The notes under the pieces: model-generated | What the model was told of the DNA's origin: nothing | What the model saw: only the letters and a program-made list of their open reading frames with translations | The model's database searches: none | Shown here: positions 54,401 to 63,934 of the stretch, piece by piece | Layout: each line of letters starts with the position of its first letter | Numbering within the stretch: the first letter of the stretch is position 1 | NCBI RefSeq assembly: GCF_900185725.1 | Contig: NZ_FYAU01000029.1 | Coordinates: forward strand, 310,001 to 374,000 | Direction of reading: 5' to 3' | Source: Stappia sp. TSB10P1A | Lineage (GTDB): Bacteria; Pseudomonadota; Alphaproteobacteria; Rhizobiales; Stappiaceae | Length of the DNA stretch: 64,000 nucleotides | Position numbers and translations under genes: made by a program

Positions 54401-55069
54401 ATGGATAAGCTGTCGAACAACCAGATCGCCTGGCGGGCGGCGCAGGACATCGCCGACGGCGCCTATGTGAATCTCGGCATCGGCTTTCCCGAGAAGGTCG
54501 CGCAGTTCCAGCCGGCCGGGCGCGAGGCGATCTTCCATACCGAGAACGGCATTTTGAATTTCGGCGAGGCGCCGCCGCCGGGCCAGGAAGACTGGGACAT
54601 CATCAATGCCGGCAAGAAGGCGGTGACGATCCGCCCCGGCACGGCGTTCTTTCACCATGCCGACAGTTTCGCCATGGTGCGCGGCGGCCATCTCGATGTG
54701 GCGATCCTCGGCGCCTATGAGGTGGCGGAGACCGGCGATCTGGCGAACTGGTCGACCGGGCCGAAAGGCGTGCCGGCCGTTGGCGGCGCCATGGATCTGG
54801 TGCACGGGGCCAAGCGCGTTGCGGTGATCACCGAGCATGTCACCAAGGACGGCAAGCCCAAGCTGGTGAAACGCTGCAGCCTGCCGCTGACCGGCGTTGC
54901 CTGCGTCACCCGGGTCTATACCAGCCTTGCGGTGATCGACATCGAGGGCGGCCGCTTCGTGCTCCGCGAAAAGCTCCCCACCCTGTCGCTCGAGGCGCTG
55001 CAGGCGGTGACCGGCGCCGAGCTGCTGGTGCCCGGTCCTGTTGCCGATCTGATCGTTCCCGAGGTGTGA
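54401..55069 (+). CDS. pcaJ: 3-oxoadipate CoA-transferase subunit B
   Basis: A 222-residue beta subunit with the catalytic glutamate Glu48 in HTENGILNFG. With PcaI it moves CoA from succinyl-CoA to 3-oxoadipate. The next gene, pcaF, begins 1 bp after its stop. Confidence 0.95.
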   Translation: MDKLSNNQIAWRAAQDIADGAYVNLGIGFPEKVAQFQPAGREAIFHTENGILNFGEAPPPGQEDWDIINAGKKAVTIRPGTAFFHHADSFAMVRGGHLDVAILGAYEVAETGDLANWSTGPKGVPAVGGAMDLVHGAKRVAVITEHVTKDGKPKLVKRCSLPLTGVACVTRVYTSLAVIDIEGGRFVLREKLPTLSLEALQAVTGAELLVPGPVADLIVPEV

Positions 55070-55070
55070 C

Positions 55071-56270
<1,200 letters not shown>

Positions 56271-56335
56271 CCGGGCCCTCGCGGGGACGTTGATCAAAGC
56301 GGAGCGGCGACGGGTTCCGCCGCCCGGTTCCCGTC

Positions 56336-57349
56336 TCAGATCGTCGCGACCGGCGTCACCGGAGAGCCGATGGCGCCGGGCAGGCGCAAGGGCGGGGCGG
56401 TGAGAAAGGCCGCGTGCCGGCCGCGCGCGGCAAGCGCCGCCGCCAGGTCGCGGAAGTACCACAGTTCCGCCAGCGGCAGGCCGAGGCGGAACAGGCAGTG
56501 GTGGTGCAGCGGCAGGCGGAAGCAGCAATGCTCCGAGGCCTTCTGCATGTGCTCCACCGCCTCGTTGTCGGCGGCGATCGCGGCGATCCGGCTGTCGCCG
56601 ATCCAGGCGAGCAGGGCGGCATCGCTGCCGTCCAGCACCGCGCCGAAGCGCGACAGGCCTTCCGGATCGGGCGCCTCCTGCATGTCCAGCAGCGCCTCGG
56701 CATAGCCGGTGCGCAGCATCAATATGTCGCCGGGCCGCAGGGTGACGCCCTGGCTGTCCATCGCCTGTTGCAGCAGCTCGAGGCCGACCACCGTGCGGCC
56801 GGGACCGAAGGCGGTGAGCAGATCGACCAGCACGCCGCGTCCCTGCACGCCGGTCGCGGCCATCGGCGCGACCGACAGGCGGCGGGCATAGGAGCCGTGC
56901 GGGCTGCCCTCGCTCGCCCCCAGCACATGCTCGCCCGCGCGAAAGCCGTTGTAATAGACCGCCTCCGCCGTCCCGTCGCCATCGGCGTCGAACAGCGCGC
57001 CGACATGGGCGAGCGAATCCCACTGCGTCGAATATTGCATCGACATCAGCACCTGATCGTCGCTCAGCACATCCTGCAAGCCGGCCTCGGCCCGTTCCAG
57101 CGGGTAGTTGATATAGGGCGTGTCGCCGAGATAGGTCGGCTGCAGGCGCGGCGGCTTGCGGCGCGGATGGATGCTGACCGCGCCGGGAATGTCGAGCGGC
57201 AGCGACAGGCAGAAGGCCAGCCCCTCGCGGATCTCCGCCGCCGCGGCCTTGCGCTCGGCCGCGCCGATATGGTTCAGCGTGCCGAGCTCGTCGTCGGGGC
57301 CGAACCGTCCCCAGTTGCCGCCCTCGGGCGCGGTCTTCCAGTCGGGCAT
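56336..57349 (-). CDS. cyclase-family hydrolase (PF04199, kynurenine formamidase-like)
   Basis: A 337-residue protein starting at ATG 57349. The metal-site region reads SMQYSTQWDSLAHVGALFDA, in place of the short HxGTHxD of KynB-type enzymes, as in the longer members of the family; GRGVLVDLL and RPGDILMLRTGY follow. It likely hydrolyses an amide, ester or lactone. It is translated with the 3-hydroxyacyl-CoA dehydrogenase gene, 1 bp upstream, both antisense to pcaIJF. A lactone-opening role in this pathway is only a guess. Confidence 0.8.
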   Translation of the reverse strand: MPDWKTAPEGGNWGRFGPDDELGTLNHIGAAERKAAAAEIREGLAFCLSLPLDIPGAVSIHPRRKPPRLQPTYLGDTPYINYPLERAEAGLQDVLSDDQVLMSMQYSTQWDSLAHVGALFDADGDGTAEAVYYNGFRAGEHVLGASEGSPHGSYARRLSVAPMAATGVQGRGVLVDLLTAFGPGRTVVGLELLQQAMDSQGVTLRPGDILMLRTGYAEALLDMQEAPDPEGLSRFGAVLDGSDAALLAWIGDSRIAAIAADNEAVEHMQKASEHCCFRLPLHHHCLFRLGLPLAELWYFRDLAAALAARGRHAAFLTAPPLRLPGAIGSPVTPVATI

Positions 57350-57350
57350 C

Positions 57351-58286
57351 TCACTCGTCCTCCAGTTTCTCGGTCTGCGACCGGGAGCCTGCGCTTTCAC
57401 GCGCGGTCATGGTTGTGATCAGCGCCGCCAGATCGGCCTCGGCGGCGCGGACAGCCGCCTCGCGCGGCCCGTCCCAAGCGTAGAAGCCCCGCCCGGCCTT
57501 GCGCCCGGTCTTTCCGGCGGCAACGCGGCTGCGCAGAACCTCCGCCGGTGTGTCGGTCGCTGAGAGCTGCGGGTAGAGGTAATCTGCGATCGACAGATGG
57601 GTGTCCAGCCCGTTCAGGTCCCGCTGCAGGAAGGGGCCGAAAAACGCCATCCGCGCGCCGATCGACCAGCGCAGGATGCTGTCGATCGTCTCGGCATCGG
57701 CCACCCCCGTTTCCAGCAGATGCAGGCATTCGCGCATCATCGCATGCTGGATGCGGTTGGCGACGAAGCCCGGCACCTCCCGCCGCAGGATCGCCGGAAG
57801 CTTGCCCGAGCGCGCCAGGATCGCGGCAAGCTCCTGCAGCCGCGCCTCGTCCATCCCCGGCCCGGCGATCAGCTCCACCACCGGGATCACGTCGGCGGGA
57901 TTGAAGAAATGCGCGATGGCAAGGCGCTGCGGCGCGCGCATCCCCGCCGCCAGCTCCGCGGTGGTCAGCCCCGACGTGTTCGAGGCGATCAGCGTCTGCG
58001 GGGTGAAGAATTCCTCGGCCGCCGCAAGGGCCGCATGTTTGATCGCCAGCTTTTCCGGCACCGCCTCGATCACCAGCCGGCAGCCGCGCCACCCGTCCGG
58101 CAGGCCCATGGGCGCGGCGGCGAAAACCGCGCGACCACCCTCCGGCAGCGCCTCCTTGAGGAAGGCATCGGCCTTTTCAAGGCTCTCCGGCGAGGGGTCG
58201 ATCACGGCCACGGCAAAGCCCGCCCGCAGGAAATGCGCGGCCAGACGCTGCCCCATCACGCCCGCACCCATGATTGCCACCTGCAT
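57351..58286 (-). CDS. 3-hydroxyacyl-CoA dehydrogenase family protein
   Basis: A 311-residue NAD-dependent dehydrogenase: Rossmann motif VAIMGAGVMGQRLAAHFLRA (3-22), VIEAVPEKLAIKHAALA, IASNTSGLTTAELA and the catalytic histidine in LAIAHFFNPADVIPVVE. The C-terminal domain is the single-repeat type (REVPGFVANRIQHAMMRECL). It fits enzymes oxidising 3-hydroxyacyl-CoA or free hydroxy acids such as carnitine. It is divergent from the AtoE-type transporter gene. Confidence 0.88.
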   Translation of the reverse strand: MQVAIMGAGVMGQRLAAHFLRAGFAVAVIDPSPESLEKADAFLKEALPEGGRAVFAAAPMGLPDGWRGCRLVIEAVPEKLAIKHAALAAAEEFFTPQTLIASNTSGLTTAELAAGMRAPQRLAIAHFFNPADVIPVVELIAGPGMDEARLQELAAILARSGKLPAILRREVPGFVANRIQHAMMRECLHLLETGVADAETIDSILRWSIGARMAFFGPFLQRDLNGLDTHLSIADYLYPQLSATDTPAEVLRSRVAAGKTGRKAGRGFYAWDGPREAAVRAAEADLAALITTMTARESAGSRSQTEKLEDE

Positions 58287-58302
58287 CGGCGTCCCCCTGT
58301 CA

Positions 58303-58340
58303 ACTTATTCATTGACAAAATAAGTGAAGTTTATTGATAA
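58303..58340 (+). promoter_or_regulatory. promoter and operator of the AtoE transporter operon
   Basis: TTGACA (58312-58317), 17-bp spacer, TGATAA (58335-58340). A 7-bp inverted repeat ACTTATT / AATAAGT (58303-58309, 58319-58325) overlaps the -35, which suggests repression. The same region serves the divergent dehydrogenase gene. Confidence 0.6.
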
Positions 58341-58378
58341 GCAAGCGTCATAAGCACAGACCTCGAGGAGGGGGGAGC

Positions 58379-59701
58379 ATGAACGCAGTCGCGAATTTCT
58401 TCACACGGATCATGAGCCGCTATCTGCCTGATCCGCTGGTGGTTGCCGTCATCCTGACGGCGCTGACGGTGATCTTCGCCATGGTCAGCCAGGGCACCGG
58501 CTTCCTGGAGGCCACCCGGTTCTGGGGTGACGGGTTCTGGAACCTTTTGGCCTTCACCATGCAGATGACCATCATTCTCCTGGCCGGCTTCATCCTCGCC
58601 CGCACGCCGCTGGCCAACTGGCTGATGGACCGGCTGATCGCTCCGGTCAGCACCCCGGCCGGGGCGGTGATCGCGGCGACGATGATCGGCGCGGTGGCGA
58701 GCTGGATGAACTGGGGCTTCGGTCTGGTGATCGGCACGCTGATCGCCCAGAAGCTCGGCCACAAGGTCAAGGGCCTGCACTATCCGCTGGTGATCGCCGC
58801 CGGCTATTCCGGTTTCGCGCTCTACGGCGTCGGCCTGTCCGGCTCGGTGCCGCTGCTGATCAACACCCCCGGCCATTTCCTCGAAAAGTCCATCGGCCTG
58901 GTGCCGCTGAGCTCCACCATCTTCTCGCCGATCCTGCTGACCACCAGCGTGCTGATCGTGCTGACGCTGCCGTTCTTCAACGCGATGCTGCACCCGAAGG
59001 ACCCGGCCCAGATCAAGGAGGTCGATCCCGGCACCCAGGCGGCCTTCACCGTCGCCGAGGTGAAGCGCGACACGCCCTCTGACCGGTTGAACAACAGCCC
59101 GGTCATCGGCATCGGCCTTGGCCTGTTCGGCATGCTCTATGTCGGCCAGTACCTGTGGAACGGCGGCGGCGTCACGCTGAACTTCGTCAACACCGTGTTC
59201 CTGTTCCTCGGCATCCTGCTCTTCGTCACGCCGCACCGCTTTCTGGCGGCGCTGACCGACGGCGTGAAGATCCTCGGCGGCATCATCATCCAGTATCCGT
59301 TCTATGCCGGCATTCTGGCGATCCTGTCCGGGTCGGGCCTGGTGGTGACGCTGGCCAACTGGTTCGTGGCGATCTCCTCGGCGGAAACGCTGCCGATCTG
59401 GTCGTTCGTCTCGGCCGGCCTGATCAACATCTTCGTGCCGTCCGGCGGCGGCCAGTGGGTGATCCAGGGTCCGGTGATGATGGAGGCCGCGCGCCAGCTC
59501 GGCGCCTCGATCCCGGCGACCGCGCTCGCGGTGCAGATCGGCGATCAGTGGACCAACATGGTGCAGCCGTTCTGGCTGCTGCCGGCGCTGGCGATCTCGG
59601 GGCTGAAGCTCTCGGACATCATGGGCTACATGGTGCTGATCCTTCTCTACCTCGGCGTCATCTTCGGCGGCACCTGCCTGATCTGGGGGATGATCGGTTA
59701 G
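58379..59701 (+). CDS. atoE: AtoE-type short-chain fatty acid transporter
   Basis: A 440-residue membrane protein with about 10-12 helices of the AtoE/SCFA transporter family (TIGR00366-like; YLPDPLVVAVILTALTVIFA, VNWGF-like ASWMNWGFGLVIGT, PSGGGQWVIQGPVMMEAARQ, GDQWTNMVQPFWLLPALAIS). Start ATG 58379 has GGAGG upstream. It probably takes up an organic acid degraded by this cluster. It leads the operon with the YciI-like, catC and SDR genes (gap 2 bp). Confidence 0.88.
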   Translation: MNAVANFFTRIMSRYLPDPLVVAVILTALTVIFAMVSQGTGFLEATRFWGDGFWNLLAFTMQMTIILLAGFILARTPLANWLMDRLIAPVSTPAGAVIAATMIGAVASWMNWGFGLVIGTLIAQKLGHKVKGLHYPLVIAAGYSGFALYGVGLSGSVPLLINTPGHFLEKSIGLVPLSSTIFSPILLTTSVLIVLTLPFFNAMLHPKDPAQIKEVDPGTQAAFTVAEVKRDTPSDRLNNSPVIGIGLGLFGMLYVGQYLWNGGGVTLNFVNTVFLFLGILLFVTPHRFLAALTDGVKILGGIIIQYPFYAGILAILSGSGLVVTLANWFVAISSAETLPIWSFVSAGLINIFVPSGGGQWVIQGPVMMEAARQLGASIPATALAVQIGDQWTNMVQPFWLLPALAISGLKLSDIMGYMVLILLYLGVIFGGTCLIWGMIG

Positions 59702-59703
59702 TC

Positions 59704-60009
59704 ATGCCCTGGATGATCGAGACTTACGACAGGCCCGGATCGGGCGATCTGCGCCTGCGCCTGCGCCCCGCGCATCTGGAGTATCTGGAGGCCAACCGCC
59801 ACCTGCTGCTCGCCTGCGGGGCCAAGCTCGACGACAACGGGGAGGCCGCCTCGGGCGGCCTCTACCTCCTCGCCGTAGAGAGCCGGGCCGAGGCCGAGGC
59901 CTTCATCGCCGCCGACCCGTTCCACACGGGCGATCTGTTCGAGCGGGTCTTCGTGACCCGCTGGCGCAAGGCCTATCTCGACGGCCGCAATACACTGAAC
60001 GAGGAGTGA
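59704..60009 (+). CDS. YciI-like protein
   Basis: A 101-residue ferredoxin-like fold protein: LRLRLRPAHLEYLEANRHLL, GLYLLAVESRAEAEAFIAAD and PFHTGDLFERVFVTRW are the YciI pattern. Related dimers catalyse isomerisation or dehalogenation, for example in chlorinated aromatic decay. It lies between the transporter and muconolactone isomerase genes, so it may act on a pathway lactone. Confidence 0.82.
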   Translation: MPWMIETYDRPGSGDLRLRLRPAHLEYLEANRHLLLACGAKLDDNGEAASGGLYLLAVESRAEAEAFIAADPFHTGDLFERVFVTRWRKAYLDGRNTLNEE

Positions 60010-60011
60010 GA

Positions 60012-60302
60012 ATGCTGTTTCAGGTCGAAATGACGGTGCGTCTGCCGGCCGACATGCCGGAGGCCGAGGCCGCCGCCATCAAGGCCCGCGAGAAGGCCTA
60101 TTCCCAGGACCTGCAGCGTCAGGGCATCTGGCGCCACCTGTGGCGGGTTGCCGGATCCTACCGGAATGTCTCGATCTTCGACTGCCGCGACAATGCCCAT
60201 CTGCACGAGGTGCTGACCGGCCTGCCGCTGTTTCCCTGGATGGAGATCGCGGTGACGGCCCTGTGCCGTCACCCCTCCTCGATCCACGAGGACGACAGGT
60301 GA
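60012..60302 (+). CDS. catC: muconolactone delta-isomerase
   Basis: A 96-residue protein, exactly the length of CatC, starting MLFQVEMTVRLPADMPEAEA. LQRQGIWRHLWRVAGSYRNV and MEIAVTALCRHPSSI are family marks. It turns muconolactone into 3-oxoadipate enol-lactone as a decamer. ATG 60012 is preferred over GTG 60006. It overlaps the SDR gene by 4 bp (GTGA). Confidence 0.93.
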   Translation: MLFQVEMTVRLPADMPEAEAAAIKAREKAYSQDLQRQGIWRHLWRVAGSYRNVSIFDCRDNAHLHEVLTGLPLFPWMEIAVTALCRHPSSIHEDDR

Positions 60303-61018
60303 GCCGGCGCGCCGTCGTCACCGGCGGGGCGCGGGGCATCGGGGCGGCCATCGTCGCGCGGCTGCGCGCCGATGGCTGTCATGTCACCGCGCTGGACATC
60401 GTCGAGCCGGAAGGGGCCGGGCCGGACCGCTTCGTTCAGGTCGATCTTGCCGATGCGCCGGCCGCCCGCGCCGCCTGCGCGGAAATCGCCGCGCAAGGGC
60501 CCGTCGCCTGCCTCGTCAACAATGTCGGCATCGTCGCCCCGGCGCCGCTGGAAGCGGTGGCGCTGGAGGATCTCGACCGGCTGTTCCATGTCAACCTGCG
60601 CCCCTCGCTGATCGCCGCCCAGGCCTTCGTGCCCGCGATGAAGGCGGCGGGCCATGGCCGCATCGTCATGAACACCAGCCGGGTGACGCTCGGCAAGGAA
60701 CTGCGCTCGCTCTACAGCGCCACCAAGGGCGCGGCCCAGTCGATGGCGCGCACCTGGGCGCTGGAGCTTGCGCCCTTCGGCATCACCGTCAACTGCGTCG
60801 CCCCTGGCCCCATCGCCACCGAGGCGTTCTGGCGCAACAATCCGCCCGAGGCCGCCAAGACCCGCGCGATCGTCGACAAGGTGCCGATGCGCCGGATGGG
60901 CACCGGCGAGGACGTGGCGCAGGCGGTCTCGTTCTTCTGCGATGCGAGATCGGGCTTCGTCACCGGCCAGACTGTCTTCGTCTGCGGCGGCGTGACGGTG
61001 GGTCTCGCCGGCGCCTGA
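60299..61018 (+). CDS. short-chain dehydrogenase/reductase
   Basis: A 239-residue classical SDR: VVTGGARGIGAAIVARL (6-22), CLVNNVGIVAPAPLE and the active-site pair in LYSATKGAA, with APFGITVNCVAPGPI. GTG start inside the catC stop. It may be the dehydrogenase of an upstream diol or hydroxy intermediate; its substrate is unknown. Confidence 0.88.
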   Translation: MSRRAVVTGGARGIGAAIVARLRADGCHVTALDIVEPEGAGPDRFVQVDLADAPAARAACAEIAAQGPVACLVNNVGIVAPAPLEAVALEDLDRLFHVNLRPSLIAAQAFVPAMKAAGHGRIVMNTSRVTLGKELRSLYSATKGAAQSMARTWALELAPFGITVNCVAPGPIATEAFWRNNPPEAAKTRAIVDKVPMRRMGTGEDVAQAVSFFCDARSGFVTGQTVFVCGGVTVGLAGA

Positions 61019-61045
61019 GCGCCGGCCGCGCCTTTTGCCGTTCCG

Positions 61046-61846
61046 TCAGGCCAGATGCTCCCGCAGCAGCGCCGCGAAACTCGCGGGCTGCTCGACGCAG
61101 GGCAGATGGCCGGCATCGGCGATCTCGACGAAGCGGGCGCCGGGGATCGCCTCGGCGGTCGCCCGCACCAGGGCCGGCGGGGTCGAGGCATCGGCGCTGC
61201 CGGCGACCACCAGTGTCTTCACCGCGATGCGCGCCAGATCGGCGGTGTAGTCCGCGTCGCGGATCGCCGCGCAGACATCGGCATAGCCCTGCGCCGGGGT
61301 CCGCTCCAGCATCGCCCGCCACAGCGCGAAATCCTCGCTTCCGGCATAGGCGGGCACGAACCAGCGTGACAGGATCGCGTCGGAGATCGAGGCGATGCCG
61401 CCGCCCAGCACGGCCTCGATCCGCGGGTTCCAGATCTCCGGCGTGCCGATCCTGGCGGCGGTATCGGCCAGCATCAAGTGGGTCATCGCCGCCGGCCGCC
61501 GCAGCGCCAGCCGCTGCATGATCAGCCCGCCGACGGAAAGGCCGATGCCGGCGAAGCGGGTGATGCCGAGATGGTCGAGCAGCGCCTCCACGTCGCTCGC
61601 CATCGTCTCGATCGTCAGGCCCGCGCGCGCAAGGCTGAGGCCATGGCCGCGCTTGTCGTGGCGCAGCAGGCCCCAACTCTGCGGCAGCAGGGCGACCACC
61701 CGGTCCCAGACCCGCAGGTCGGTGCCCAGCGAATTGGCGAAGACCAGCAGCGGTGCGTCGCCCTCGGCCGGCCGATAGCGGTAATGCAGCCCGTCATGGG
61801 CGGTGAAGGTCTCAAGGCGTGGGGTCAAGGTCGGGTCCTTCGGCAA
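61046..61846 (-). CDS. pcaD: 3-oxoadipate enol-lactonase
   Basis: A 266-residue alpha/beta hydrolase. VFANSLGTDLRVWDRVVALL (34-53) is the PcaD hallmark, the nucleophile serine lies in GIGLSVGGLIMQRLA, and the histidine in IADAGHLPCVEQP. It hydrolyses the enol-lactone to 3-oxoadipate. It starts within the end of the lysR gene (35-bp overlap), so it depends on lysR transcription or translation. Confidence 0.93.
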   Translation of the reverse strand: MPKDPTLTPRLETFTAHDGLHYRYRPAEGDAPLLVFANSLGTDLRVWDRVVALLPQSWGLLRHDKRGHGLSLARAGLTIETMASDVEALLDHLGITRFAGIGLSVGGLIMQRLALRRPAAMTHLMLADTAARIGTPEIWNPRIEAVLGGGIASISDAILSRWFVPAYAGSEDFALWRAMLERTPAQGYADVCAAIRDADYTADLARIAVKTLVVAGSADASTPPALVRATAEAIPGARFVEIADAGHLPCVEQPASFAALLREHLA

Positions 61847-62732
61847 TGTCCTGGTCGATGCTGGAGAGGAAAAGCTCCAGCGGCGGGCTTTCGCGGTCGC
61901 GCCGGTAGATCAGCGCGATTTCGGCCCGTTTGGTGGTGCCCGCCAGCGGGCGATAGACGACGCCCGGCAGGTGCACCCGGCGCAGCGCGTCGGGCACGAC
62001 GGCAACGCCCAGCCCGGCCTCGACCAGCGAGACGATCGAGGCGAATTGCGGCGCGCGATAGAGGATGTTCGGCGTGATCCCCGCCTCGGCCCAGGCCGCC
62101 TGGACGGCGGCGGCAAAGCCCATGTTCGGCGGCAGGTGCGTCGCGATGAAATCGGCCCCGTCGAAGGCCGCGAGGCTGACCTCCTCCCGCGCGGCCTGCG
62201 GATGGTCCTTCGGCAGGGCGATCCACAGATCCTCGAAATGCAGGCTGCGCGTCGCCAGATGCGGCGAGATGTCGGGATAAGGCAGGCGCACGATCCCGGC
62301 GTCCAGATTGCCCGCGATCACCTCGGGGAACTGGCGGTCGAGATCCATCTGCACCAGCCGCAGGTCGATCTGCGTCGCCTTCGGCCGGAAGTTCCGCAGC
62401 ACCCGTGTCAGCACCCCGTTGTAGCCGGCCGTGCCGATATAGCCGAGCGACAACTCCCCCAGCAGGCCGCGCCCCGCCCGCAGCGCCACATCCTCGGCCC
62501 GCTGCGCATGACGGATCACCGCCCTTGCGTCGGGCAGGATCAACTGCCCGGCCGGCGCGATCGCGACCTTGCGCCGCGTGCGGTCGAACAGCCGGGTGCC
62601 GACGATATCTTCCATCTGCTTGAGTTGCTGCGTAAGCTGCGGCTGCGACATACCGAGGCGCTGCGACGCCCGGCCGAAGTGCAACTCCTCGGCCAGCACC
62701 GTGAGAAGCTCATAATGCTTCAGGGTCAGCAC
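61812..62732 (-). CDS. LysR-family regulator (CatR/PcaQ-like)
   Basis: A 306-residue LTTR: winged HTH (1-60; LTVLAEELHFGRASQRLGMS, QPQLTQQLKQMEDIVGTRLF) and a periplasmic-binding-like effector domain with SLGYIGTAGYNGVLTRVLRN and VEAGLGVAVVPDALRR. Sited upstream of and overlapping pcaD; likely inducer is a pathway acid such as muconate or beta-ketoadipate. The exact name cannot be settled by eye. Confidence 0.9.
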   Translation of the reverse strand: MLTLKHYELLTVLAEELHFGRASQRLGMSQPQLTQQLKQMEDIVGTRLFDRTRRKVAIAPAGQLILPDARAVIRHAQRAEDVALRAGRGLLGELSLGYIGTAGYNGVLTRVLRNFRPKATQIDLRLVQMDLDRQFPEVIAGNLDAGIVRLPYPDISPHLATRSLHFEDLWIALPKDHPQAAREEVSLAAFDGADFIATHLPPNMGFAAAVQAAWAEAGITPNILYRAPQFASIVSLVEAGLGVAVVPDALRRVHLPGVVYRPLAGTTKRAEIALIYRRDRESPPLELFLSSIDQDIAEGPDLDPTP

Positions 62733-62750
62733 TTATACGCCTCTTGAATT

Positions 62751-62786
62751 ATTCTCAGAATCTTATTGGAAAATATAATAAATTAT
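62751..62786 (-). promoter_or_regulatory. AT-rich palindromes upstream of lysR
   Basis: Within the AT-rich 62740-62790 there are two perfect small palindromes, ATTCT-c-AGAAT (62751-62761) and ATAAT-aa-ATTAT (62775-62786), 24 bp apart. LTTRs bind paired sites upstream of their gene, so these are candidate autoregulatory sites. Confidence 0.5.
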
Positions 62787-62842
62787 CCGGTGCAGGACAT
62801 CAAGCGTTTGCGCGCCCCGCACGCCTGCCGCAAGGCGCGCCC

Positions 62843-63934
62843 TCAGCGGTTGCGGCCGGGCCAGCGCTCGATGGCATAGCCCGCCTGTTTCGGCCACAGC
62901 GCCCGCGTTTCCGCGCCGAGCCGGCGCGCCGCATGCAGCGGCCAGTTCGGGTCGTCCAGCGCCGCCCGGCCGAGCGCGACGAGATCGGCGCGCTCCTCGG
63001 CCATCGCCGCCTCGGCCAGTTGCGCCTCGCCCATCAGCCCCACCGCCATCACCGGCAGGCCGGCCGCCTGGCGGATCTGTGTTGCCCAGGGCAGGTACAT
63101 GCCCGGCCCGATCTCGAAGCGCGCGCCGGTGAAACCGCCGGCCGACACGTCGATGACGTCGACCCCGCGCTCGCGCAGCGCGCGGGCGAAGACGATGCTG
63201 TCCTCGACGGTGCGCCCGCCCTCCAGCCCGTCGCTGGCCGAAAGCCGCACGGCCAGCGGCATATCGCCCGGCATTGCCGCGCGCACCGCCTCCACCACCT
63301 GGAGCGGGAAGCGCATGCGGTTCGCGGCGCTGCCGCCATAAGCGTCCTCGCGCCGATTGGAAACCGGCGACAGGAACTGGTTCAGCAGGTAGCCATGCGC
63401 GGCGTGGATCTCGATCAGATGGAAGCCGGCCTTGACCGCCCGCCTGGTCGCGGCGGTCCAGGCCTCAACCTCCGCTCCGATGTCCGCCTCGGTCATGGCG
63501 CGCGGCACCGGCGCGTCCTCGGCATGGGGCAGGGCGGAGGGGGCGACCGGCTGCCAGTGCTCGGCATCGGCCTCGCGCTCGTCGGTGCCGATCAGCCAGG
63601 GCGGGATCGACGAGGCCTTGCGGCCGGCATGGGCGAGCTGGATGCCGGCGACCGCCCCTTGCGCCCGCAGCAGCGCGGTGATCCGCGCCATGCCGGCGAT
63701 CTGCCCGTCCTCCCACAGGCCCGGACAGCCATAGGTGATCCGCCCTTGCGCGGTCACCGCCGTCGCCTCGACGATGACGGTGCCGAAGCCGCCCAGCGCG
63801 AAGCGCCCGAGATGGACGAGGTGATAGTCGCCGACCACGCCGCCGCGCGCCGAGTACTGGCACAGCGGCGAGACGACGAGGCGGTTTTTCAGCGTCAGCC
63901 CGCGCAAGGCGAGCGGCGAGAGCAGGGCGGTCAT
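62843..63934 (-). CDS. NADH:flavin oxidoreductase, old yellow enzyme (YqjM class)
   Basis: A 363-residue FMN TIM-barrel ene-reductase. SPLCQYSARGGV with Cys25 marks the YqjM/XenA thermophilic-like class; HAGRKASSIPPW, IEIHAAHGYLLNQFLSPVSN and VALGRAALDDPNWPLHAARR are family blocks. It reduces activated C=C bonds or nitro compounds, and might prepare an unsaturated substrate for the neighbouring pathway. It lies upstream of lysR in the same direction, 110 bp apart. Confidence 0.93.
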   Translation of the reverse strand: MTALLSPLALRGLTLKNRLVVSPLCQYSARGGVVGDYHLVHLGRFALGGFGTVIVEATAVTAQGRITYGCPGLWEDGQIAGMARITALLRAQGAVAGIQLAHAGRKASSIPPWLIGTDEREADAEHWQPVAPSALPHAEDAPVPRAMTEADIGAEVEAWTAATRRAVKAGFHLIEIHAAHGYLLNQFLSPVSNRREDAYGGSAANRMRFPLQVVEAVRAAMPGDMPLAVRLSASDGLEGGRTVEDSIVFARALRERGVDVIDVSAGGFTGARFEIGPGMYLPWATQIRQAAGLPVMAVGLMGEAQLAEAAMAEERADLVALGRAALDDPNWPLHAARRLGAETRALWPKQAGYAIERWPGRNR

